From Rhodocyclales bacterium GT-UBC (lineage in GTDB: Bacteria; Pseudomonadota; Gammaproteobacteria; Burkholderiales; Rhodocyclaceae), in the NCBI GenBank assembly GCA_003583745.1, contig QXPY01000015.1:42879-106878 (forward strand): a stretch of DNA of 64,000 nt, given 5' to 3'. This document shows positions 42,637 through 49,461 of the stretch, piece after piece. A program made the translations under genes and the position numbers. Under the pieces are notes generated by a model. The model worked only from the letters and a program-made list of their open reading frames with translations, had not been told where the DNA came from and ran no database searches. Each line of letters opens with the position of its first letter. The stretch's first letter is position 1.

Positions 42637-44169
42637 ATGCCAGTCGCCGAGCGTGCCAAGCAACCCCCTTCTTCCCCAAGCAGGCTGCTGCTGCCCCCGG
42701 AGGCATATCGCCAGGCCGTCGATCAGGCCGACCTGGCCATTTCGATCACCGACGCCAAGGCCAACATCCTTTTCGCCAACGAAGCCTTCGCCCGCGTCAC
42801 CGGCTACACCCCGGAAGAGATCATCGGCCAGAACGAATCGGTGCTCTCCAACCACACAACGCCGGACAGCCTGTACAAGGCAATGTGGGCGGAACTATCG
42901 GCGCAACGTCCGTGGTCCGGCAAACTGCTCAACCGCAAGAAGAGCGGCGATCTCTACCTGGCCGAATTGACCATTTCGCCGGTGGTCGATGCCGCGGGCA
43001 AGACCACCCACTTCCTTGGCATGCACCGCGACATTACCGAGTTGCATCGCCTCGAACGCGTCGTGCGCAACCAGAAGAAGCTGATCGAGTCGGTCATCGA
43101 CTCGGCGCCGATGGCCTTTGCCCTGCTCGACCAGAACGGCCGGGTGATCCTCGACAACCAGGAATACAAGAAGCTGGTCAGCGACCTGCACGTCAAGGAA
43201 CCCGCCCACACCCTGCTCGACAGCCTGTTACCGAACTGGGCCGAAGCGCTGGCCCAGTCGCCCGAACAATGCGCCTTCGCCAACCGGGAAGCGCGCATCG
43301 ACCGGGCCACCGGAAGACCGCGCTGGCTGTCGGTCAGCGCGTCGCTGATCGACATCCACAGCGACTGCGCCGACAGCTATTTCTGCGCCGTCGGCCAGCC
43401 CGGCCTGCTGCTCGCCATCTCCGACGTCACGTCGCTGCGCGAGGAACAGGAGAAAGCCCGCGCTGCCGCGCTGCAGGCGGTGCTGGCCGACGAGGAGCGC
43501 ACCGCCGCCATCCGTGAGGGGCTGTCGGCCGCCATCTTCCGGCTGGAAGAACCGATGAACGTCATGGCTTCCGCCGTCTCGGTCCTGCAACGGCGCGACC
43601 CGGCCAGTGCCGGCGTGCTGCAGCAGGCGCTGGCGGCCAGCCGCGAACACATGGAGTCGCTGCGCCAGGTGATCCCGCAAAGCCCGCAGGAAATCGTCGT
43701 CCGGGTCAATCTCAACGAAATCCTGCGCGACGTGCTGGAAATCTGCACGCCGCGCCTGCTCGGAGCCGGGGTCACGGTGGACTGGCAACCGGCGGCCACC
43801 CTGCCGCCGCTGCTCGGCCGACCGCTGCAACTGCGCATGCTGTTCAAGGCCCTGGTCGACAATGCCATCGAAGCCATGAACATCAAGGGCTGGAAGCGCC
43901 GCGAATTGAGCCTGACCAGCGCGGTCCGCCATGACTGCATCGTCATCTCGGTATTCGACAGCGGCCCGGGCATTCCGGAAGAGTGGCGACACAAGGCCTT
44001 CGAGCCCTTCTTCACGGCCAAGAACGGCAGCGGCAAGCACATCGGTACCGGCCTGTCGCGCGCCCAGCAGGTGGTGGCCGACCACGGCGGCATCATCGAT
44101 CTCGACGAAAGCCCGAGCGGCGGTTGCGCCGCCATCGTCGAGTTCCGCCTCGACGGCGATCCCATCTAA
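42637..44169 (+). CDS. nifL: NifA anti-activator NifL
   Basis: A 510-residue redox and nitrogen sensor that binds and inhibits NifA. A first PAS domain at about residues 24-140 (ISITDAKANILFANEAFARVTGYTPEEIIGQNESVLSN) resembles the FAD-binding PAS of NifL. A second PAS-like domain follows. The C-terminal ATPase domain has an N box LFKALVDNAIEAM, a G1 box VFDSGPGIPEEW and GTGLSRAQQVVADHGG. In the H-box region (AAIFRLEEPMNVM) Phe stands where sensor kinases have His, consistent with a non-kinase mode. It lies 23 bases upstream of nifA. Confidence 0.92.
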   Translation: MPVAERAKQPPSSPSRLLLPPEAYRQAVDQADLAISITDAKANILFANEAFARVTGYTPEEIIGQNESVLSNHTTPDSLYKAMWAELSAQRPWSGKLLNRKKSGDLYLAELTISPVVDAAGKTTHFLGMHRDITELHRLERVVRNQKKLIESVIDSAPMAFALLDQNGRVILDNQEYKKLVSDLHVKEPAHTLLDSLLPNWAEALAQSPEQCAFANREARIDRATGRPRWLSVSASLIDIHSDCADSYFCAVGQPGLLLAISDVTSLREEQEKARAAALQAVLADEERTAAIREGLSAAIFRLEEPMNVMASAVSVLQRRDPASAGVLQQALAASREHMESLRQVIPQSPQEIVVRVNLNEILRDVLEICTPRLLGAGVTVDWQPAATLPPLLGRPLQLRMLFKALVDNAIEAMNIKGWKRRELSLTSAVRHDCIVISVFDSGPGIPEEWRHKAFEPFFTAKNGSGKHIGTGLSRAQQVVADHGGIIDLDESPSGGCAAIVEFRLDGDPI

Positions 44170-44192
44170 CAAGAAGAAGATTCGAGAACAGC

Positions 44193-45815
44193 ATGCACGA
44201 ACACATCGTCCGCCCCGCCGAAGATTGCCCGCCGGCCAACGGCTACTGCCGAACGCACGAGCTGAACATCCTTCTACTTGCCGCACTTTACGCCGTCAGC
44301 CGCGTCCTCAGCCGCTCGCTGGCCTTCAACGAAACCCTGCGCGACGTATTGCGCGTCCTGCACGACGAAGCCGGTCTCAATCACGGCATGATCTGTGTCG
44401 TCGATCCGCAGACGGGCAACCTGACGGCGCACGCCCTGCACCATCCGTCCGGCTTCACCGACGTCACCTATCAGCCGGGCGAAGGCATCCTCGGCCTGAT
44501 GCTGGAAAAGCCGCGTACCGTGATGCTCAACCGCGTTGCCGACGAACCGCGCTTCCTCAACCGGCTCGGCATCTATCAGCAGGAACTGCCCTTCATCGCC
44601 GTGCCGATCAAGGTCGGCGGCAACCTGCAGGGTGTCCTGACGGTGCAGCCGGAAGCGCCGGATGACGGCCTGCTCGAAGAGCGCGCCCAGTTTGTCGAGA
44701 TGGTGGCCAACCTGATCGGCCAGAGCCTGCGCCTGTCGCTCGAAGTCGAGCAGGAAAAAAGCTCGCTGGTCGAGGAACGCGACCTGTTGCGCCGCACCGT
44801 CCGCCACCAGTTCGGCTTCGACAGCATGGTCGGCCGCTCGGCGGTGATGCGCCGCGTCTTCGATCAGGCCCGCCTGGTCGCCAAGTGGAACACCACGGTG
44901 CTGATCCGCGGCGAAACCGGTACCGGCAAGGAACTGATCGCCAACGCCATCCACTACAACTCGCCGCGTGCCCGCAATGCGCTGGTCAAGCTCAACTGCG
45001 CGGCGCTCCCCGAGAACCTTCTCGAATCGGAACTTTTCGGCCATGAACGCGGCGCCTTCACCGGTGCCGTCGAGTCGCGCAAGGGGCGATTCGAGCAGGC
45101 CCACGGCGGCACGCTGTTCCTCGACGAAATCGGCGAAGTCTCCGCCCCCTTCCAGGCCAAGCTGCTGCGCATCCTGCAGGAAGGCGAATTCGAGCGGGTC
45201 GGCGGCAGCCGGACGATCAAGGTCGATGTGCGAATCATCGCCGCCACCCACCGCGACCTGGAAACCGCCGTCGATATGGGCGACTTCCGCGAAGACCTGT
45301 TCTACCGCCTGAACGTCATGCCGCTCTTCCTGCCGCCACTGCGCGAGCGGATCGAGGACATCCCGGAAATCGCCCGCCACCTGCTGAGCAAGATCGGCAA
45401 CGACCAGAAGCGCAAGCTCAGCCTGACCGATATGGCGCAACGCCGGCTGGCCAGCCACGACTGGCCGGGCAATGTGCGCGAACTGGAAAACTGCCTGGAA
45501 CGCGCCGCGGTGCTCTCCGAAGACGGCAAGATCGACGTCGACCTGATCCGCTTCCCCAGCGCCCGCGAACGGGTGACCCCCAAGCCGCAACGCAGCATGG
45601 TCGGGGCGCCACCGAGCAGCCCGCCCCCCAGCCCGAGTTTCGGCCCAGGCGAGGTCGATATCGACGATCCGAACCTGTCGGAAAAGGAACGCGTCATTGC
45701 CGCACTGGAACAAGCCGGCTGGGTCCAGGCCAAGGCGGCGCGGATTCTCGGCATGACGCCGCGCCAGATCGCCTACCGGATCCAGACGCTGAACATCGAG
45801 GTCAAGCAGTTCTAG
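44193..45815 (+). CDS. nifA: nif-specific sigma-54 activator NifA
   Basis: A 540-residue activator of nif promoters. An N-terminal GAF domain (about residues 30-180) is followed by the AAA+ domain with Walker A GETGTGKE at 240-247, the sigma-54 contact loop GAFTGA at 287-292, and LFLDEIGEV. A Pro/Ser-rich linker (about 465-490) leads to the C-terminal HTH QAKAARILGMTPRQIAYRIQ. The linker has no cysteine pair, as in oxygen-tolerant NifA proteins that are controlled by NifL. Six matching target sites lie in this window. The start was chosen just after the nifL stop. Confidence 0.95.
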   Translation: MHEHIVRPAEDCPPANGYCRTHELNILLLAALYAVSRVLSRSLAFNETLRDVLRVLHDEAGLNHGMICVVDPQTGNLTAHALHHPSGFTDVTYQPGEGILGLMLEKPRTVMLNRVADEPRFLNRLGIYQQELPFIAVPIKVGGNLQGVLTVQPEAPDDGLLEERAQFVEMVANLIGQSLRLSLEVEQEKSSLVEERDLLRRTVRHQFGFDSMVGRSAVMRRVFDQARLVAKWNTTVLIRGETGTGKELIANAIHYNSPRARNALVKLNCAALPENLLESELFGHERGAFTGAVESRKGRFEQAHGGTLFLDEIGEVSAPFQAKLLRILQEGEFERVGGSRTIKVDVRIIAATHRDLETAVDMGDFREDLFYRLNVMPLFLPPLRERIEDIPEIARHLLSKIGNDQKRKLSLTDMAQRRLASHDWPGNVRELENCLERAAVLSEDGKIDVDLIRFPSARERVTPKPQRSMVGAPPSSPPPSPSFGPGEVDIDDPNLSEKERVIAALEQAGWVQAKAARILGMTPRQIAYRIQTLNIEVKQF

Positions 45816-45962
45816 GAAGCGGGCAGCAACCGGCGTGGCGCACGCCCCGTCGGGCCATCATTTCGACAAAGCCCGATCTGCCGTCATCGCCGGCGGATCG
45901 GGCCGCCTTGGACGCTCCGGCAAACCCCGTTAAGCTATTCGGCCCGCAACGAAGGAATCGCC

Positions 45963-46643
45963 ATGTCCGCCCTGCTCCCCGCCATCGAAATCGAAACCAC
46001 AGCGAACCCCGACCATGCCGTGATCTGGTTGCACGGCCTGGGTGCCGATGGCAGCGACTTCGCCCCGGTCGTGCCGCATCTCGGCCTGCCGGCCTCGCTC
46101 GGCGTCCGCTTCATCTTTCCGCATGCGCCGTCGATACCGGTTACCTGCAATGGCGGCTACGTCATGCCGGCCTGGTACGACATCACCCATATCGACGGCA
46201 TCAAGCGCGGCGTCGACGAAACCGGCATCCTCAACAGCCGTCGGGCCATCCGGCAACTGATCGAGCGCGAAAACCAGCGCGGCATTCCCTGCCGCAACAT
46301 CGTCATCGCCGGCTTCTCGCAGGGCGGCGCGATGGCCTACAGCGTCGGCTTGACGCATCCGCTGCAGCTGGCCGGCATCATCGCGCTGTCCGCCTACATT
46401 CCGGCTCCTGGCCTGCTGTCGGCCGCAGAAGGTGTGGCCAATGCCGAAACGCCGATCTTCGCCGGCCACGGCGCCGAGGACGATGTGGTGCCGCGCGAAC
46501 TGGGCCGCCAGGCCTACGACGCATTGCTTGCGCAAGGCCATCGCATCGAATGGCATGAATACCCGATGGACCATTCGGTGATCGAGCTGGAAATCGCCGA
46601 TATCGGTCGCTGGCTGGTCGCCCGCTTCACCGCCCCGCACTGA
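45963..46643 (+). CDS. Alpha/beta hydrolase, carboxylesterase/phospholipase family
   Basis: A 226-residue esterase of the carboxylesterase type II family (EstB-like). The oxyanion region VIWLHGLGADGSDF, the nucleophile elbow IAGFSQGGAMAYS, an Asp in GAEDDVVPRELG and His in YPMDHSVIELE give a complete catalytic triad. There is no signal peptide, so it is cytoplasmic. It follows nifA by about 150 bases without nif signals and converges on the next gene across a terminator. A nif role is not implied. Confidence 0.92.
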   Translation: MSALLPAIEIETTANPDHAVIWLHGLGADGSDFAPVVPHLGLPASLGVRFIFPHAPSIPVTCNGGYVMPAWYDITHIDGIKRGVDETGILNSRRAIRQLIERENQRGIPCRNIVIAGFSQGGAMAYSVGLTHPLQLAGIIALSAYIPAPGLLSAAEGVANAETPIFAGHGAEDDVVPRELGRQAYDALLAQGHRIEWHEYPMDHSVIELEIADIGRWLVARFTAPH

Positions 46644-46655
46644 AATCGACTGACG

Positions 46656-46685
46656 AAAAAAAAGCGGGGCTTCGCAAAGCCCCGC
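46656..46685 (-). terminator. Bidirectional terminator between esterase and NAD-binding gene
   Basis: GCGGGGCTT, CGC, AAAGCCCCGC forms the stem. On the minus strand it is followed by a run of eight T residues. It ends the minus-strand NAD-binding gene and may also stop the convergent esterase transcript. Confidence 0.85.
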
Positions 46686-46707
46686 CGATCAGTTTCGACA
46701 ACGCCGC

Positions 46708-47085
46708 TCAGTCGTAATCGACCGGATTGTGCTTCATCGAAACCAGCTTGCCCTGCGACAGCGACATCAGCAGCACCGCGATCATTTCATGCATGATGAT
46801 GGTGTGGTGATTGCCCGACTCCTGCAGGTAGCGGCGTAATTGCTCGCGTACCTTGGCGACGCCGGTGACGTCGATGACGATATCGACCGCTTCGCCCTGG
46901 CTGACCAAGGTCATGAAGTCATTGGTGGTAGTGACGCCGTGCTGGCGCGCCAGTTGCATGCCGGGCATGGTGTCGTTCAGGTCGGCAACACCGACCATCT
47001 CGACAAAACTCGCCGCCAGCAATTGCTGCAGCAGCGGCGTACCGGTTTCGCCGGCACCGATCAAGGCAATACGGATTTTTTCCAT
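46708..47085 (-). CDS. Short NAD(P)-binding Rossmann protein by nif operon
   Basis: A 125-residue protein with an N-terminal dinucleotide-binding motif (MEKIRIALIGAGETGTPLL, GxGxxG) and DLNDTMPGM, as in the NAD-binding half of dehydrogenases. It then stops, with no substrate domain, and ends in SQGKLVSMKHNPVDYD. It is divergent from the ferredoxin-flavodoxin operon and could share its NifA site. A weak minus-strand GG-N10-GC element at 47145-47160 is the only sigma-54 candidate. A ligand or redox-sensing role is possible; function unknown. Confidence 0.75.
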   Translation of the reverse strand: MEKIRIALIGAGETGTPLLQQLLAASFVEMVGVADLNDTMPGMQLARQHGVTTTNDFMTLVSQGEAVDIVIDVTGVAKVREQLRRYLQESGNHHTIIMHEMIAVLLMSLSQGKLVSMKHNPVDYD

Positions 47086-47229
47086 TTTTTGCTGTTCTCC
47101 CTAACAAAGAGGGCTGCACCATAACTCTTTTCCGCCAGCAATGCAGCCTGCGGAAAGCCACAATGGCTCCGGACCTGCAGCGTCTCCGCATTAGCCTGAC
47201 AACCACACAGGACCGACAAATTCCGCCTT

Positions 47230-47245
47230 TGTCGCAAACCCGACA
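47230..47245 (+). promoter_or_regulatory. NifA upstream activator site for the fdx-nifF operon
   Basis: TGTCGCAAACCCGACA is an exact TGT-N10-ACA motif, 43 bases upstream of the sigma-54 promoter. It is symmetrical and may also serve the divergent gene. Confidence 0.86.
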
Positions 47246-47288
47246 GCAACAAGACCACGCAAGCCATTGAATAAATTGACATTAAGGC

Positions 47289-47304
47289 TGGCATCACCCT
47301 TGCA
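47289..47304 (+). promoter_or_regulatory. Sigma-54 promoter of the fdx-nifF operon
   Basis: TGGCATCACCCTTGCA matches TGGCAY-N5-TTGCW. It lies 29 bases before the ferredoxin start, which has the ribosome site AAGGAGG. Confidence 0.92.
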
Positions 47305-47333
47305 AAGGTAACGGCATCGCTAAGGAGGGCATC

Positions 47334-47663
47334 ATGCCGAAACCCAAGAAACACGTTTTCGTTTGCGTCCAGGGCCGCCCCCAGGGCCATCCCCGCAGCT
47401 CCTGCCAGGAAAAAGGCTGCGGCCAGGTCTGGCAGGCCTTTTCCGACGAATTCACCACGCGCAACCTGTGGGCTTCCGGCTTCCAGCTGACCAACACCGG
47501 TTGCCTCGGCCCCTGCCATCTCGGCCCGAGCGTGCTGGTCTATCCGGAAGGCGTCATGTACACCGGCGTCAAGCCGGAAGATGTCGGGGTGATCATCGAC
47601 GAGCACCTGATGTTCGATCAACCGGTCGAGCGCCTCAAGGCGCCGGCCGACGTCTGGGCCTGA
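47334..47663 (+). CDS. Thioredoxin-like 2Fe-2S ferredoxin
   Basis: A 109-residue protein of the thioredoxin-like 2Fe-2S ferredoxin family. Cysteines at CVQGRP, CQEKGCGQVW, and NTGCLGPCHLGPSVLVYPEG form the cluster site; GCLGPCxxGP is the family signature. It is the first gene of an operon with NifZ-like, NifF and an orphan protein under NifA control. Related clostridial-type 2Fe-2S ferredoxins in Azotobacter interact with nitrogenase. It may carry electrons or protect nitrogenase; which is not decided by sequence. Confidence 0.9.
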   Translation: MPKPKKHVFVCVQGRPQGHPRSSCQEKGCGQVWQAFSDEFTTRNLWASGFQLTNTGCLGPCHLGPSVLVYPEGVMYTGVKPEDVGVIIDEHLMFDQPVERLKAPADVWA

Positions 47664-47667
47664 GATC

Positions 47668-47937
47668 ATGGAAAAAGTCCAATACGAGATCGGCGACATG
47701 GTCTATGCCGCCGAAGACATACTCAACGATGGCGGCATGCCTGGCGTCGAAGAGGAAGAAGGTCTGATCGCACCGGCCGGCACGCGCGGCGTCGTCGTGC
47801 ATTACGGTGTGGCCGAAATGGACGAGAGCAAGGATATCTATCTGGTGCAATTCGAGAATGGCCCGGACGGCAGCCTCGGTCACCCGGTCGGTTGCCTGCC
47901 GGAAGAACTGACCCAGGACATCCCGCTCGCCGCCTGA
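47668..47937 (+). CDS. Short NifZ-family protein
   Basis: An 89-residue protein starting MEKVQYEIGDMVYAAEDILNDGG. The segments GTRGVVVHYGVAEMDESKDIYLVQFENG and GHPVGCLPEELTQD resemble the SH3-like core of NifZ, without the long C-terminal part of the 158-residue NifZ encoded at 19640. Two NifZ-type proteins occur in some Rhodocyclales nif regions. A link to nitrogenase maturation is inferred from NifA control and neighbours. Confidence 0.82.
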   Translation: MEKVQYEIGDMVYAAEDILNDGGMPGVEEEEGLIAPAGTRGVVVHYGVAEMDESKDIYLVQFENGPDGSLGHPVGCLPEELTQDIPLAA

Positions 47938-47952
47938 CCAGGAGCCGCCCGC

Positions 47953-48486
47953 ATGGCCAAAATCGGCATTTTCTTCGGCACCGATACCGGACGCACCCGC
48001 CTGATCGCCAAGCAGATCGCCAAGAAGCTGGGCGATGCGGCGGATGCTCCGGTCAATATCGGCCGCACGACGCTGGCCGAATTCCTGGCCTACGACGCGC
48101 TGATCCTCGGCAGCCCGACCCTCGGCGACGGCGAACTGCCCGGCCAGTCGGTCGGCCTCAGCCAGCCGAGCTGGGAAGAGTTTTTGCCGGAACTGGCCGG
48201 CGCCGATCTCAGCGGCAAGGTGGTGGCGATTTTCGGGCTGGGCGACCAGAAGAAGTACCCCGACGAATTCGTCGACGCCATCGGCATCATCCACGACGCC
48301 CTGATTGCGGCCGGTGCACGCGTCGTCGGCCGCTGGCCGATTGCCGGCTACGAATTCGCCGCCTCGCAGGCGGTCGATGGCGACGATTTTCTCGGTCTGG
48401 CCCTCGACCAGATCAACCAGCCGGTGCTCACCGAACAACGGATCGATACCTGGCTGGCGCAAATCCGACCGGAGCTGCTGCCATGA
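47953..48486 (+). CDS. nifF: Flavodoxin NifF
   Basis: A 177-residue long-chain flavodoxin, electron donor to nitrogenase Fe protein. The FMN phosphate loop FFGTDTGRTRLIAKQIA, the 50s loop region LILGSPTLGDGELPGQ and the GLGDQKKYPDEFVDA segment with the following loop are present. The long-chain insertion is visible. A ribosome site (AGGAG) precedes the ATG. It overlaps the next gene by four bases. Together with the Rnf complex it could form the electron route to nitrogenase. Confidence 0.94.
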   Translation: MAKIGIFFGTDTGRTRLIAKQIAKKLGDAADAPVNIGRTTLAEFLAYDALILGSPTLGDGELPGQSVGLSQPSWEEFLPELAGADLSGKVVAIFGLGDQKKYPDEFVDAIGIIHDALIAAGARVVGRWPIAGYEFAASQAVDGDDFLGLALDQINQPVLTEQRIDTWLAQIRPELLP

Positions 48487-48785
48487 ACGTCAATCCCTGG
48501 GCCGCCCCCAAGGCCCGCGAAATCCGTCGCGTCCTGGTTTCGCTCGACGAGCGCATCGCCCGGACCTGCGACATTGCCGAAGACAGCGGCGATCCCGACA
48601 TGGTGACGCTGCATCACACCGAACTGCACAAGCTGCGCGCCCACGTCTTCCTGCATGGCCAGCGCGCCGGCACCTACGGCATCTTCTACGAGTACCCGCA
48701 TCCGGTGCCAGGCATCCTGGAGAGCGAGGAAAACGTGCCGCTGCCCAAGGTACTGGAAAGCCTCGCCCTGCATTTCGACGCCTGA
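48483..48785 (+). CDS. Orphan protein downstream of nifF, 100 aa
   Basis: A 100-residue protein starting MNVNPWAAPKAREIRRVLVSLDERI, coupled to nifF by an ATGA overlap. It is His-rich in the middle (LHHTELHKLRAHVFLHGQRAG) and has no signal peptide. I do not recognise the family. It is the last gene of a NifA-controlled operon, which makes a role in nitrogen fixation likely but undefined; metal binding through the histidines is a speculation. Confidence 0.75.
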   Translation: MNVNPWAAPKAREIRRVLVSLDERIARTCDIAEDSGDPDMVTLHHTELHKLRAHVFLHGQRAGTYGIFYEYPHPVPGILESEENVPLPKVLESLALHFDA

Positions 48786-48848
48786 GGTCGCCCTCTTTAC
48801 CACCAGGACGAGTGACTAGATCAATCGGCGTATCGTCGGCTTCCTTAC

Positions 48849-48876
48849 ATCGCTGTATAGTTAACTACATAGCGAT
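48849..48876. promoter_or_regulatory. ModE-type operator 1
   Basis: ATCGCTGTATA, six bases GTTAAC, TACATAGCGAT. This corresponds base for base to the ModE box known from E. coli (ATCGCTATATA-N6-TATATAACGAT) with one or two changes per half. It is part of a larger 36-base palindrome (48845-48880) with perfect 10-base arms. It lies 111 bases before the first gene of the putative molybdenum island. ModE represses Mo-uptake genes when molybdate is plentiful. Confidence 0.8.
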
Positions 48877-48942
48877 GTAACAAACACCGCAAAACCACCC
48901 CAAATCCTACTCAAAAGCGCCGCGTACCGGCTGGTACAGGTT

Positions 48943-48971
48943 TTGCGAAGACTTAGGCATCGTTATATACG
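48943..48971 (+). promoter_or_regulatory. Candidate sigma-70 promoter of the molybdenum island
   Basis: TTGCGA (48943-48948) and TATACG (48966-48971) are 17 bases apart. The -10 lies inside ModE-type operator 2, so a bound repressor would block it. Boxes are only moderate matches. Confidence 0.45.
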
Positions 48972-48986
48972 TTTGTATATCTTGCA
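48959..48986. promoter_or_regulatory. ModE-type operator 2
   Basis: ATCGTTATATA, six bases CGTTTG, TATATCTTGCA. The left half is a near-perfect ModE half-site; the right half keeps TATAT only. It ends one base before the ATG of the first island gene and covers the candidate -10 element, a position suited to repression. Confidence 0.65.
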
Positions 48987-48987
48987 A

Positions 48988-49401
48988 ATGAAACCGCCAA
49001 CCTCCATCGCCCACCGCCGGCTCGCCACCACACCGGAAAAAACCCCGAAAAATCGGCAACTTGAGCGCCTGCCCGGCTGGCAACGGCATCTACCCGACGA
49101 ATGGCGGGATGCGATCGACACCCCGCTCTATTTCGAGCAATACAGCGAATATGAAATCAGCGCCGAGCGCAGCGTCGGCTACGACGCCGACGACCGACCC
49201 TGCTTCACCGCCCATCGCTACGAGCTGACCCGGCTGGTTTCCGACGACGACGAAGAATTCTACGAAGTCGTCGCCTACAGCGAGGAACTGGCCGCCTGGC
49301 GGCTGCGCGACGAGCGCTGGCTGGTCTATCGCCGCATCTGCACCGCCGACGGCAACGCCCCGCGCGGCTTCTACACCTTCAGTCCAACCATGCCGCGCTA
49401 G
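48988..49401 (+). CDS. Hypothetical protein, first gene of the island
   Basis: A 137-residue soluble, acidic protein starting MKPPTSIAHRRLATTPEKTPK. The centre (FTAHRYELTRLVSDDDEEFYEVVAYSEELAAWRLRDERWLVYRR) is beta-rich and charged. No signal peptide or known domain is seen. No good ribosome site precedes the ATG because operator 2 fills that space; a TTG start 15 codons upstream is an alternative. It is the gene closest to the ModE-like boxes, so it may be the first regulated gene. Function unknown. Confidence 0.65.
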   Translation: MKPPTSIAHRRLATTPEKTPKNRQLERLPGWQRHLPDEWRDAIDTPLYFEQYSEYEISAERSVGYDADDRPCFTAHRYELTRLVSDDDEEFYEVVAYSEELAAWRLRDERWLVYRRICTADGNAPRGFYTFSPTMPR

Positions 49402-49461
49402 GCCCGAACAAGTATTCACCAAAAACCCAAAGCTCAATCAGCACACGTCAGGGAGGACATC

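Noticed and set aside
47145..47160. Minus-strand sigma-54 promoter for the NAD-binding gene
   Set aside because: Only the GG-N10-GC core matches; the -12 box reads AGGCT rather than TTGCW, too weak to annotate.
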